DNA of 64,000 nucleotides from contig JBNPEA010000045.1 of assembly GCA_051117315.1 (NCBI GenBank), positions 5,261 to 69,260 on the forward strand. The letters are read 5' to 3'. The notes beneath the pieces are model-generated. The model made no database searches, was not told the origin of the DNA, and was given only the letters and a program-made list of their open reading frames with translations. The position numbers and the translations under genes were made by a program. Positions 1 through 8,134 of the stretch are shown in pieces (within the stretch, counting starts at the first letter, position 1; each line of letters opens with the position of its first letter). The stretch comes from Salinarimonas sp051117315. GTDB taxonomy: Bacteria > Pseudomonadota > Alphaproteobacteria > Rhizobiales > Beijerinckiaceae.

Positions 1-337
1 GCGGCACCGCGGCGCTCACCCTCACCTCGTAGTCGGTCCCGCCTCCGGGTCGCGGCACCGCGCGGGTGGCGACGGCGAGGTCGCGGACGTCCGCGCCGTG
101 CCGCGCCAGGATCGCCTGCTTCGCCGCCGCGCTGACCGCGTCCTGGTCGGCGGCGTCGTGGCTGTGGAGCGCGAAGGCGTCGGCCTCCGCCTGCAGCGCG
201 GCCTCGACCGTGGCGGTCCTGGCGTAGTCGACGCCGGCGCCCGTCACGCCGAGCACCGGCAGGAGGCTCAGCGCGAAGGCGACGGCGACCGCGCCGCGGC
301 TGTCCCCCGCGAAGGATCGCAGATGCGTCGTGGGCAT
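1..337 (-). CDS. TadE/TadG-like Flp pilus-assembly protein, N-terminal part (runs off the window)
   Basis: Reading the minus strand from ATG at 337 gives an open frame to base 1 (112 codons, no stop). The first residues are charged (MPTTHLRSFAGDSRGA), followed by one hydrophobic segment (about residues 16-36) and then VDYARTATVEAALQAEADA. This is the usual start of TadE/TadG-like proteins: a short cytoplasmic leader, one membrane anchor, and an acidic pilin-like helix. Such proteins sit in the inner membrane and help assemble Flp/Tad pili. A purine-rich AGGTGGA lies just before the start. TadG proteins usually carry a von Willebrand factor A domain later, which cannot be checked here because the gene is cut by the window edge. 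Confidence 0.75.
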   Translation of the reverse strand, partial: MPTTHLRSFAGDSRGAVAVAFALSLLPVLGVTGAGVDYARTATVEAALQAEADAFALHSHDAADQDAVSAAAKQAILARHGADVRDLAVATRAVPRPGGGTDYEVRVSAAVP

Positions 338-452
338 GCTCCACCTCGTCCGGATCGCAGAAGCGCCCGCGGGCGCCGATCGAGGCGAGAGCCTGCCCGC
401 GCCGTCTTACCATCGATTGGAGACGATGCGTCGAATGCGAGCCGTCCGTCGA

Positions 453-734
453 TCAGTGCGTGAGAGACACGCGGCGCTCGTAGATGTCGCGGGCGATCGA
501 TTCGTAGTGGGTGACGAGCGTGGCGATCTCGGAGGTGAAGGCGTGGCGCGGCGAGGAGGCGCAATCGGCGAGGGGCCGGCGCGCGGTCGCGTCCGACACC
601 GAGACGCCGACGGTGAAGACCGCGATCCCCTCCCTGCGCAAGCTGACGTAGACGCTCGCCATGCGCGTATTGAGGAGGCGCGCCCACGGTCGCGTCGACC
701 TCGCCGCGAGGCTCGCCAGCGCGTCCGCGATGGC
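453..734 (-). pseudogene. C-terminal remnant of a TadG-like (VWA-domain) protein
   Basis: The frame is open from a stop at 735-737 to a stop at 453-455. It has no good start at its head; the only ATG (662) would begin in mid-domain. The translation contains LLNTRMASVYVSLRREGIAV, FTVGVSVSDATARRPLADCA and ends RRVSLTH. This resembles the last strand-helix units and the typical LxLTH/R tail of TadG-family VWA proteins (inference from family memory). Everything N-terminal is missing, since the UDG gene starts at 761 on the other strand. It is probably the tail of a second tadG-like copy whose body was deleted. A 69-aa protein from 662 is possible but unlikely to be functional. Confidence 0.5.
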
Positions 735-760
735 CTAGACATCGGTGCTGGAGATCGCCC

Positions 761-1702
761 ATGGCCGCCTTCGACGATGAGAGCCCGCTCGACGACGACG
801 CCCTGCGCGACGCCCTGATCGCCCTGATCGATCTCGACGTCGCGGGCGGGGTGGACTGCGCGCTGGACGAGACGCCGCACGACCGCTTCGCCGACGAGGC
901 GGCGCGGCGAGAGGAGGCGCGCGCGGCCCGTCCCCAGGCCGTCGCGCCGGAGCCCCGCGGCGAGCCGCCCCGCCGCGAGCCGCCGCGCCACCCCGCCGCG
1001 CCGACGGCCGAGTCGGCTCCGCCCCGTCCCGCCGTCCCCCCCGGCGCCCTCGATCCAGAGGGCGCGGTGGCGAGCGCGCGGGCGCTGGCGGAGGGCGCCG
1101 CGGACCTCGCGGCGCTCGAGCGCGCGCTCGCCGGCTTCGAGGGGTGCGCCCTCAAGGCCTCGGCCCGCAGCCTCGTCTTCGCGGACGGCACGCCGGGCGC
1201 GCGGGTGATGATCGTGGGGGAGGCCCCGGGCGCCGACGAGGACCGGACGGGAATGCCCTTCGTCGGGCGCGCGGGGCAGCTGCTCGACCGCATGCTCGCC
1301 GCCATCGCGCTCACCCGCGCAGACGTCTACATCGCCAACGTCGTGCCCTGGCGCCCGCCGGGCAACCGCACGCCGACGCCGCAGGAAGTCGCCGCCTGCC
1401 TGCCCTTCACCCGTCGCCAGATCGCGCTCGCCGACCCGGACATCCTCGTGTGCATGGGCGCGCCGGCGACGCAGCACCTGCTCGGGCTGCGCGAGGGAAT
1501 CACACGGGTGCGCGGGCGCTGGCTCGACTACGACACCGGCCGGCGCACGATCCGCGCCCTGCCGATGCTCCACCCGGCCTACCTGCTGCGCCAGCCGCTG
1601 CAGAAGCGCCTCGCCTGGCGCGACCTGCGCACCCTGCGCGCGGCGCTGCTGGAAGGCGCCCGCGAGGCGTCCGCTCAGGCTTCCGAGAGCCCGCCGAGAT
1701 AG
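761..1702 (+). CDS. Uracil-DNA glycosylase, family 4-like, with degenerate Fe-S ligands
   Basis: 313 aa. It removes uracil from DNA in base-excision repair. The catalytic half (about 125-310) carries GEAPGADEDRTGMPFVG (153-169, motif 1, uracil binding and water activation) and HPAYLL (271-276, motif 2). Residues 44-100 are a Pro/Arg/Ala-rich linker. Family 4 enzymes hold a 4Fe-4S cluster with four Cys. Here only Cys129 (FEGCAL) and Cys213 (AACLPF) remain; the CX2C partner and the Cys before RPPGNR (now Trp197) are absent, so a cluster is unlikely. This pattern is, to my knowledge, seen in related alphaproteobacterial UDGs. GGAG lies 7 bases before the ATG. The gene end overlaps the convergent mmcB by 28 bases. 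Confidence 0.9.
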   Translation: MAAFDDESPLDDDALRDALIALIDLDVAGGVDCALDETPHDRFADEAARREEARAARPQAVAPEPRGEPPRREPPRHPAAPTAESAPPRPAVPPGALDPEGAVASARALAEGAADLAALERALAGFEGCALKASARSLVFADGTPGARVMIVGEAPGADEDRTGMPFVGRAGQLLDRMLAAIALTRADVYIANVVPWRPPGNRTPTPQEVAACLPFTRRQIALADPDILVCMGAPATQHLLGLREGITRVRGRWLDYDTGRRTIRALPMLHPAYLLRQPLQKRLAWRDLRTLRAALLEGAREASAQASESPPR

Positions 1703-2166
1703 GCGCGCGCCTCGGGATCGCTCACCGCGTGCAGCCCCGCCGCCGCCTGGCGGGCGAAGCGCAGGGTCAGTGCCTTGCGCCGCGCCGGCGCCAGCGGATG
1801 GTGCGGCGGATCGCGCAGGATCTCGGCGCCGAACCCGTCCGCCAGGATCAGCCCCGTCTCGATCGGCAGGATGTCGATGGGCGTCCCCGCGTCGACGGCG
1901 AAGTAGAGCCTGTCGCAGAAGTCCCGGTAGTCCGGCCATTTCCGATCGGCGCGGAAATCCCGCACGCTCGACTTGATCTCCACGATCGAGACGCCGCCGT
2001 CGCGCGACAGCGCGATCACGTCCGCGCGTCGGCCGGAGCGCAGGGTGAACTCGCACAGGGTGCCGCAGTCGAGCGCGGCGAACAGCCGGCGCACGCCCCG
2101 CTGGATGGCGATGGCGGTCGGTGACTGGCGCCCGTCGGGGCGGGGGGCTTGCGCGAGGCTGATCAT
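1675..2166 (-). CDS. mmcB: MmcB-family DNA repair protein (putative endonuclease)
   Basis: 163 aa from ATG at 2166. An upstream GTG at 2226 would add 20 residues but gives an atypically long N-terminus. MmcB is an alphaproteobacterial protein first linked to mitomycin C sensitivity in Caulobacter. It has a PD-(D/E)XK nuclease-like fold: here R-ADVIALSRDGGVSIVEIK gives the D...ExK core. The conserved stretch DRKWPDYRDFCDRLYFAVD follows. The tail overlaps the UDG gene on the other strand, putting two repair genes end to end. The family assignment is firm; the nuclease activity is inferred from the motif only. Confidence 0.85.
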   Translation of the reverse strand: MISLAQAPRPDGRQSPTAIAIQRGVRRLFAALDCGTLCEFTLRSGRRADVIALSRDGGVSIVEIKSSVRDFRADRKWPDYRDFCDRLYFAVDAGTPIDILPIETGLILADGFGAEILRDPPHHPLAPARRKALTLRFARQAAAGLHAVSDPEARAYLGGLSEA

Positions 2167-2287
2167 GCTTCGTTCTAGCACGACGTCGCCACGTTGAAAA
2201 CGCGCGCGCGCATCGCGGTCGTTCACCGGACCTTAGGCGCTGGCGGGACAATGTCGCCGCTTCGAGAGATCGATCGAGCACGAGATC

Positions 2288-4018
2288 ATGGACACACCGA
2301 TCCGGTCCCGCCGCGATCGTACACCACCGACGGAGGACGGGATCGCGCCGGCCGTGGCGCAGGCGTTACAGGCGCGGGCCGCCGGCATGGCGGAGATCGG
2401 CGGCTTCCTCTTCGCCGACGGCGAGGTCACGCTCACGCCCGAGGCCGCGACGCTGCTCCGGCTGGGGCCGCCCGGGGTCGTGCCGCTGGCGACCTTCCTC
2501 GCGGCCTTTCCCGTGGGTGAGCGCACCCGCCTCGCGGGCGTCCTCGCGGGCTGCCGCACGGCGACGTGCGGGGTCGCCGGCGCCTGCTCGGTCGAGATCG
2601 CGCTCGCCGAGCGGACCGTCCACGTCAGTGCGCGGCGCGACGGCGCCGCCCGATCAGGCGCGGCCGTTCTCGGCTTCGTGCAGGACGTCAGTCGGCGCCG
2701 CGGGCAGGAGCGGGCGCTCTGGACGCTCGCCAACGTCGACGACCTGACCGGCCTCTGGAACCGGAAGCGCTTCGTCGAGCTGCTGGAGGCGGCCGTCGCC
2801 GATCCCGGCGCGGGCCTCCTCATCATCGACGTGGACAAGCTCAAGGACGTGAACGACACGCTCGGTCACGGCGTCGGCGACGCGCTCATCCGCGGGGTCG
2901 CCGCGCGCATCCGCAGCGCGCTCGTGGGCGACCAGGAGGCCGCCAGGCTCGGGGGCGACGAATTCGCCGTCGTCATCGCCCGCGCCGACGCGGCCATGCT
3001 CGCGGGCACCGCGACGCGCATCCTCGTCGCCTGCGCCGAGCCGATCGTGGCCGAGGGCCACACGATCATGCCCTCCGTCTCGATCGGCGGCGCGCGGGCG
3101 TGCGACGGAATCGGCGCGGAGGTCCTGCGCGGCAACGCCGACATCGCGCTCTACCACGCCAAGGAGACCGGCCGCGGCCGCTACGCGGCCTACCGCCCGA
3201 CGATCCGCTCGGCCATCCTCGGGCGGCTGGAGCAGGTGCGCACGGCGTCCGAGATCCTGGCGGCGGGGCGGGTCAGCCCCCGCTGCATGCCGGTGGTGCG
3301 CCTTCGCGACCGCCATCTGGGCGGCTTCGAAGCCCTGGCGCGGCTCGAGACAGGCGGCGAGACGCAGTCGCCGGCACGCTACCCGGCGGCGCTGGTCGAT
3401 CCGCGCATCGGCCACGCGCTGACCACGCGCATGCTCGACGCCACGGCGGCGGACCTCGCCCGCTTCGCGGCGCGCGGGCTCCGCTTCGACAAGCTCGGGC
3501 TCAACGTCACGCTGGCCGATTTCGAGCGCGGCGACCTCGAGGCCCGCATCGAGCGCAGCTTCGGCGAGGCGGGCGTGCCGATGGACAAGCTCGTCGTCGA
3601 GGTCACCGAGCGCGTCTTCCTGGACGGCGACACCGGCTGCATCGCCCGCACGGCGGCGCGTCTGCGCGAGCGCGGCGTGCGTATTTCCCTCGACGATTTC
3701 GGCACCGGCTTCGCCTCGCTCACGCATCTGCGGACCTTCCCGCTCGACACGATCAAGGTCGATCGCACCTTCGTCGCGCGGATTTGCGAGGACCCGGCGA
3801 GCCACGCCATCGTCTCCGGGCTGATCGAGCTCGCTGCCCGGCTCGAGATCGACCTCATCGCCGAGGGGATCGAGACGCGCGAGCAGCTCGACCTCCTCGA
3901 GGCGCTCGGCTGCCCCTTCGGCCAGGGCTACCTCTTCGCCCCGCCCCTCGCCTTCGAGGAGGCGGCGGCCTTCCTCGAGGGGATCGGCACGGGCATGCGC
4001 ACGCCGATCGCGGCCTGA
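2288..4018 (+). CDS. PAS-GGDEF-EAL cyclic-di-GMP signalling protein
   Basis: 576 aa. Residues about 30-135 look like a PAS-type sensor. The GGDEF domain (about 150-300) has the intact active-site sequence RLGGDEF (GGDEF 222-226), so diguanylate cyclase activity is plausible. The RxxD inhibitory site before it is not evident. The EAL domain (about 320-565) keeps FEALARLE (EAL 348-350), NVTLADFE, VEVTERVF, SLDDFGTGFASL, IKVDRTF and AEGIET, so the metal-binding and catalytic acidic residues are present. The usual Gln of the YQP motif is Met (CMPVV). No membrane segment is seen, so it is a cytoplasmic sensor of unknown ligand. Its end is 5 bases from the convergent leuB. Confidence 0.93.
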   Translation: MDTPIRSRRDRTPPTEDGIAPAVAQALQARAAGMAEIGGFLFADGEVTLTPEAATLLRLGPPGVVPLATFLAAFPVGERTRLAGVLAGCRTATCGVAGACSVEIALAERTVHVSARRDGAARSGAAVLGFVQDVSRRRGQERALWTLANVDDLTGLWNRKRFVELLEAAVADPGAGLLIIDVDKLKDVNDTLGHGVGDALIRGVAARIRSALVGDQEAARLGGDEFAVVIARADAAMLAGTATRILVACAEPIVAEGHTIMPSVSIGGARACDGIGAEVLRGNADIALYHAKETGRGRYAAYRPTIRSAILGRLEQVRTASEILAAGRVSPRCMPVVRLRDRHLGGFEALARLETGGETQSPARYPAALVDPRIGHALTTRMLDATAADLARFAARGLRFDKLGLNVTLADFERGDLEARIERSFGEAGVPMDKLVVEVTERVFLDGDTGCIARTAARLRERGVRISLDDFGTGFASLTHLRTFPLDTIKVDRTFVARICEDPASHAIVSGLIELAARLEIDLIAEGIETREQLDLLEALGCPFGQGYLFAPPLAFEEAAAFLEGIGTGMRTPIAA

Positions 4019-4023
4019 GAGCC

Positions 4024-5130
4024 TCAGCCCCGCTCGAGCGCGGCGACGATGGCGTCGCCCATCTCGCCGGTGGAGACCGCGTTCGCGCCCTCGCCGGCGA
4101 TGTCCTTGGTACGCGCGCCCGACGCCAGCGCCGCGGTGATCGCGGCCTCGAGCCGGTCCGCCGCCTCCACGAGACCGAACGAGTAGCGCAGGCACATGGC
4201 GAGCGAGCCGATCATCGCGATCGGGTTCGCGAGCCCGCGCCCGGCGATGTCCGGCGCCGAGCCGTGCACCGGCTCGTAGAGCGCCTTGCGCTCGCCGGTC
4301 TGCGGGTCCTCGGCGCCGAGCGACGCCGACGGCAGCATGCCGAGCGAGCCCGTCAGCATGGCGGCGACGTCGGAGAGGATGTCGCCGAAGAGGTTGTCGC
4401 AGACGATGACGTCGTACTGCTTGGGGAAGCGCACGAGCTGCATGGCGCAATTGTCGGCGAGCACGTGCTCGAGCGTCACGTCCGCGTAGTCCTGCGCGTG
4501 GATGCGGGTGACGACCTCCTTCCAGAGCACGCCCGTGCGCATGACGTTGTGCTTCTCGGCGGAGGAGACCTTGTTGCGGCGCTTGCGCGCCAGCTCGAAG
4601 GCGACGCGGGCGATGCGGTCGATCTCGCCCGTCGTGTAGAGCTGCGTGTCGACGGCGCGCTTCTCGCCGTTCTCGAGCGTGACGATCTCCTTGGGCTCGC
4701 CGAAATAGACGCCGCCGGTGAGCTCGCGCACGATGACGATGTCGAGCCCCTCGACGAGCTCCGGCTTGAGCGAGGAGGCGCTCGCGAGCGCCGGGTAGCA
4801 GATCGCCGGGCGGAGGTTGGCGAAGAGCCCCAAGTCCTTGCGCAGGCGCAGGAGCCCCGCCTCGGGGCGGTGCTCGTAGGGCACGCCGGCCCATTTCGGT
4901 CCGCCGACCGCGCCGAACAGCACCGCGTCCGCGGCGTCGGCGAGGCGCATCGCGTCCTCCGAGATCGCCTTGCCGTGCGCGTCGTAGGCGGCGCCGCCGA
5001 CGAGGTCGGTCTGCGTCTCGAACGCGGCGACGCCCGCCTTGGTCAGCCAGGAGACGATCTTCTCGACCTCCCCCATCACCTCGGGGCCGATCCCGTCGCC
5101 GGGGAGGAGAAGGAGCTTGTGCGTCGCCAT
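4024..5130 (-). CDS. leuB: 3-isopropylmalate dehydrogenase
   Basis: 368 aa, the standard length. The enzyme oxidises and decarboxylates (2R,3S)-3-isopropylmalate with NAD+ in leucine biosynthesis, in the cytoplasm. Visible signatures: GDGIGPEVM near the N-terminus, RPEAGLLRLRKDLGLFANLR (substrate-binding Arg residues), LTGGVYFG, the metal- and substrate-binding block DNLFGDILSDVAAMLTGSLG, and YEPVHGSAPDIAGRGLANP for NAD+. It stands alone: no leuA, leuC or leuD is nearby, which is common in this order. ATG at 5130 follows a purine-poor leader; no strong ribosome site was seen. Confidence 0.97.
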   Translation of the reverse strand: MATHKLLLLPGDGIGPEVMGEVEKIVSWLTKAGVAAFETQTDLVGGAAYDAHGKAISEDAMRLADAADAVLFGAVGGPKWAGVPYEHRPEAGLLRLRKDLGLFANLRPAICYPALASASSLKPELVEGLDIVIVRELTGGVYFGEPKEIVTLENGEKRAVDTQLYTTGEIDRIARVAFELARKRRNKVSSAEKHNVMRTGVLWKEVVTRIHAQDYADVTLEHVLADNCAMQLVRFPKQYDVIVCDNLFGDILSDVAAMLTGSLGMLPSASLGAEDPQTGERKALYEPVHGSAPDIAGRGLANPIAMIGSLAMCLRYSFGLVEAADRLEAAITAALASGARTKDIAGEGANAVSTGEMGDAIVAALERG

Positions 5131-5227
5131 GGCGTGCCGTCCGGTTGGTGATTGCGCTGGCGAGCCTTGTGACGGAGGGAGCGCGCGGGGGCAAGTGGGT
5201 GGGGTGGCGTGCAGGATCGCGGTCCGC

Positions 5228-5596
5228 TCACGCCCCTTCGTGCAGCAGGCGCTCGATGGCCTGCGGGTCGGAGGCGATCACCCGCAGGTAGGCGAGCAGG
5301 GTCGTATCGGGCGCCCCCCGGCCCGCATCGATCTCGCCGAGACGAGCGGGGTCGAGCCGAAAGCGACGGGCGAGCGCGTCCGCGCTCAGGCCTGTGCGCG
5401 CGCGCGCCGTGCGCAGGAGCGACGTGGCTTCGAGGCGGGCGAGCATGGCGTCCGACAGGAGCGGGTTGTCCGGATCCGCGGCGGCGCCCGCGGCGATCGC
5501 CTCCTCGTCGATCGCCTCCAGCCGCGCACGCAGAGCCGGATCGTCGCGCCGCGCCTGGGCGCGGATCTCGTCGAGGGTCTTATGGACGATCGCCAT
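5228..5596 (-). CDS. HTH-domain antitoxin partner of the BrnT-like toxin
   Basis: 122 aa from ATG at 5596. A charged N-terminal half (MAIVHKTLDEIRAQ..., about 1-55) is followed by an XRE-like helix-turn-helix (about 60-120: TGLSADALARRFRLDPARLG, EIDAGRGAPDTTLLAYLRVI). The start overlaps the end of the toxin gene by 17 bases, so the two are translated as one unit, as is typical of type II toxin-antitoxin pairs. Antitoxins of this form usually bind the toxin with one half and the operator with the other (family knowledge). The standard BrnT partner, BrnA, has a ribbon-helix-helix fold, so an XRE-type partner is unusual. A longer frame reaching 5740 lies wholly inside the toxin gene and is not the start. 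Confidence 0.75.
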   Translation of the reverse strand: MAIVHKTLDEIRAQARRDDPALRARLEAIDEEAIAAGAAADPDNPLLSDAMLARLEATSLLRTARARTGLSADALARRFRLDPARLGEIDAGRGAPDTTLLAYLRVIASDPQAIERLLHEGA

Positions 5597-5864
5597 GGAG
5601 GCGCCTCTCCTTCTGGCTCGCCTTGCGCGCGGAGATGATCCGGCGCGCATCGGCGCGTACGGTGTATACCACGGCGAGGACCACACCTCTAACCCGCCCG
5701 AACGCGATCCAGCGCGGCTCGTCGTAGCCGGGTCTATCATCGGCGACGTCGGTCCGCCGAGGATCCATGAACACTTCGGTCGCGATTTCGAACGAGATGC
5801 CGTGCTTGGCGAGGTTCGCGGCCGCCTTCGTCGCGTGCCATTCGAAGCGCGGCGTTATGCTCAT
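5580..5864 (-). CDS. brnT: BrnT-family ribonuclease toxin
   Basis: 94 aa from ATG at 5864. BrnT toxins are small RelE-fold ribonucleases that stop translation. Diagnostic parts are the N-terminal FEWHATKAAANLAKHGISFE, then EPRWIAFGRVRGVVLAVVYT, and the C-terminal RRIISARKASQKERR with the basic residues thought to act on RNA. Length and motif order match the family. The gene is first in the operon, with the HTH antitoxin gene overlapping its end. The leader (5865-6011) is the most AT-rich stretch nearby and contains a 12-bp palindrome that may be the operator. It is transcribed away from the SDR gene at 6012. Confidence 0.85.
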   Translation of the reverse strand: MSITPRFEWHATKAAANLAKHGISFEIATEVFMDPRRTDVADDRPGYDEPRWIAFGRVRGVVLAVVYTVRADARRIISARKASQKERRLHGDRP

Positions 5865-5894
5865 TAGACGACGTATATGCAGCTTTCGATACGT

Positions 5895-5906
5895 CGGCAA
5901 TTGCCG
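5895..5906. promoter_or_regulatory. 12-bp palindrome upstream of the BrnT/HTH operon
   Basis: CGGCAATTGCCG is a perfect palindrome 31 bases upstream of the toxin ATG, in a locally AT-richer leader. Type II toxin-antitoxin operons are usually repressed by their own antitoxin through such a palindrome, so this is the best operator candidate. The link is inference. Confidence 0.4.
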
Positions 5907-6011
5907 GTTCGGGGCAGTGCTTGGTGTGTCCAGCGCGCGGCGCGAACGCCGCTGGAAAGACCGGCGCGCGGTCGATAGAATTGTCGACTGAAGGCTTGGA
6001 GGACGACGGAC

Positions 6012-6761
6012 ATGCCGAAAATCGCGCTGGTGACGGGGGCCGGGTCCGGGATCGGGGCGGCGGCGGCATTGGAGCTGGCGCGGGGCGGGTTCGATCTCGT
6101 GCTCGCCGGGCGCCGGCCGCAGCCGCTGGAGGACGTCGCCGATGCGGTGCGGGCCGTCGGCCGCGAGGCGCTCTGCGTCCCCACCGACGTCGCCGACGAG
6201 GCGCAGGTCGAGGCTCTGTTCGCGGCGATCGTCGCGCGCTTCGGCCGGCTCGACCTCCTGTTCAACAATGCCGGCCTGTTCGCGCGCGGCGTCGAGATCG
6301 ACGCGCTGCCCGTCGAGGAATGGCGCCGTTCCGTCGACGTCAACCTCACCGGCGCCTTCCTGTGCGCGCGGGCCGCCTACGGCTTGATGAAGCGCCAGGA
6401 CCCGAAGGGCGGGCGCATCGTCAACAACGGCTCGATCTCCGCCCACACGCCGCGCTCGAACTCGGCGCCCTATACCGCGACCAAGCACGCGATCACCGGG
6501 CTCACCAAGGCGCTCGCCCTCGACGGGCGGGCGCACGACATCGCGGTGGGCCAGATCGACATCGGCAACGCCGAGACCGAGATGGTGCGTGCGCTCAACG
6601 CAGCCCGTGCCGGCGAGCCCGGCGCGCCGCCGCCGCAGCCGACCATGGACGTCGCCCACGCAGCCCGCGCCGTCGCCCACATGGCGAGCCTGCCGCTCGA
6701 CGCGAACGTGCTGTTCATGACGGTGATGGCGACGAAGATGCCGTTCGTCGGGCGCGGCTGA
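6012..6761 (+). CDS. SDR-family oxidoreductase
   Basis: 249 aa, the classical short-chain dehydrogenase length. It has the cofactor-binding TGAGSGIG (residues 8-15), the NNAG strand motif, and the catalytic Ser-Tyr-Lys in NNGSISAHTPRSNSAPYTATK. An Arg-Arg pair after the second strand (LAGRRP) suggests NADP(H). GGAGG is 9 bases before the ATG. It lies divergently from the toxin-antitoxin operon and before the photolyase-like gene on the same strand. The substrate cannot be told from sequence. Confidence 0.9.
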   Translation: MPKIALVTGAGSGIGAAAALELARGGFDLVLAGRRPQPLEDVADAVRAVGREALCVPTDVADEAQVEALFAAIVARFGRLDLLFNNAGLFARGVEIDALPVEEWRRSVDVNLTGAFLCARAAYGLMKRQDPKGGRIVNNGSISAHTPRSNSAPYTATKHAITGLTKALALDGRAHDIAVGQIDIGNAETEMVRALNAARAGEPGAPPPQPTMDVAHAARAVAHMASLPLDANVLFMTVMATKMPFVGRG

Positions 6762-6879
6762 GCCTCTCGGTCCCCTCGGGGCGGCGCGGGCTCGCGGCGA
6801 TCCGCCGCGCCGCATCATCCGGCGGCTCCGACCTATGATGACCTTCCGGAGCCGCGCGTGCCGCACTCAGGAGGATAGC

Positions 6880-8115
6880 ATGTTCGCGCCCCCGACCCGT
6901 GCCGAAGGCCTCGCCCGCCTCGCCCGCTTCGTGCCGCGAGCCGGGCAGGCCTATGCCGAGAGCCGCAACGAGGATCGCGGCCCGCGCGACCGGGCCAACG
7001 TCTCGACGCTCTCGCCCTGGATCCGCCATCGCCTCGTGACCGAGCGCGAGGTCCTGGCCGCCGTGCTGGCCGGGCACCGGCTCGAGGACGCCGAGAAGTT
7101 CGTGCAGGAGGTGCTCTGGCGCACCTACTGGAAGGGCTGGCTGGAGCAGCGCCCGGGCGTGTGGGACCGCTACCTCGCCCGGCGCGGCGCGGACCTGCGG
7201 GCGCTCGAGACGGACCTGTCCCTGCGCCGGCGCGTGGAGGAGGCGACGGCCGGGCGCACCGGCATCGCCGGCTTCGACGACTGGGCGCACGAGCTCGCCG
7301 AGACGGGGTATCTCCACAACCATGCACGGATGTGGTTTTCCTCGATCTGGATCTTCACCCTGCGCCTTCCCTGGGCGTTGGGCGCGGATTTCTTCCTGCG
7401 TCACCTCATCGACGGCGATCCGGCCTCGAATACGCTCTCCTGGCGCTGGACGGCGGGGTTGCAGACCCCGGGCAAGACCTATCTCGCCCGCGCCGACAAC
7501 ATCGCCCGTTTCACCGGCGGGCGCTACGTGCCCGACGGCCTCTCGCACAGCGCCGAGCCGCTCGTGGAGGCGCCGCCGCCGACGCCCCGGGGCGTCCCGC
7601 CGGCCGACACGCCGCGTCCGCTCGATGCCGCCCTCCTCGTCACCGAGGAGGACATGACGCCCGAGCACTGGGACATCGGCCCGATCAGGCCCAAGGCGGT
7701 GCTGGTGGCCCATGCCACGGCGGCGCGCTCGCCCCTCGCGACCTCTCCGATGGTCCTCGGCTTCGCCGATGGCGCGGCGGCGGACGCGGCGATGCGCGCC
7801 TCGGAGCATTTCGGCGTCCCGGCCCACCTGGTGGCGCTGGCGCCGCAGGCGCTCACCGATGCGGCGCGGGCGCTGCGCGTCGGCGCACTGGCGACGGGCT
7901 TCGCCCCCGTCGGGCCGGCGGCGGACGCTCTCGTCCGGGCGCAGGCCTCGCTGGCGGACGCCGGCGTCGCGCTGCTGCGCCTGCGCCGCTCCCTCGACGC
8001 CCGCGCCTGGCCGCACGCCACCCGCGGCTTCTTCGCCTTCCGCAAGGCGATTCCCGACCTTCTCGCCGAGGAGGGACTGATCCCGCCGCCGTCGCCGGCG
8101 CGCGCGGCCCGATAG
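6880..8115 (+). CDS. Photolyase/cryptochrome-like flavoprotein, apparently circularly permuted
   Basis: 411 aa from ATG at 6880, chosen because AGGAGG ends 5 bases before it. Residues about 30-220 form the FAD-binding helical domain normally found at the C-terminus of photolyases: STLSPWIRHRLVTEREVL (42-59), FVQEVLWRTYWKGWLEQ, ETGYLHNHARMWFSSIW (141-157), FFLRHLIDGDPASNTLSWRW (171-190) and the following GLQTPGKTY. Residues about 247-395 look like the alpha/beta antenna domain normally at the N-terminus: a first strand LLVTEEDMT, later LADAGVALLRLRRSL and FFAFRKAIP. Residues 221-246 are a Pro-rich linker. The FAD-domain assignment is firm. The domain swap is my inference from motif order. Light-driven repair or blue-light sensing are both possible. 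Confidence 0.85.
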   Translation: MFAPPTRAEGLARLARFVPRAGQAYAESRNEDRGPRDRANVSTLSPWIRHRLVTEREVLAAVLAGHRLEDAEKFVQEVLWRTYWKGWLEQRPGVWDRYLARRGADLRALETDLSLRRRVEEATAGRTGIAGFDDWAHELAETGYLHNHARMWFSSIWIFTLRLPWALGADFFLRHLIDGDPASNTLSWRWTAGLQTPGKTYLARADNIARFTGGRYVPDGLSHSAEPLVEAPPPTPRGVPPADTPRPLDAALLVTEEDMTPEHWDIGPIRPKAVLVAHATAARSPLATSPMVLGFADGAAADAAMRASEHFGVPAHLVALAPQALTDAARALRVGALATGFAPVGPAADALVRAQASLADAGVALLRLRRSLDARAWPHATRGFFAFRKAIPDLLAEEGLIPPPSPARAAR

Positions 8116-8134
8116 GCGCGGGCTCGGACGCGCA

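Noticed and set aside
2566..5151. Long plus-strand frame (861 codons) across the GGDEF-EAL gene and leuB
   Set aside because: Arg-rich translation without domains; it covers genes on both strands and is a composition effect.
5597..5740. N-terminal extension of the HTH antitoxin to 5740
   Set aside because: The added 48 residues are encoded entirely within the toxin gene in another frame, and the ATG at 5596 fits the overlap expected for a toxin-antitoxin pair.
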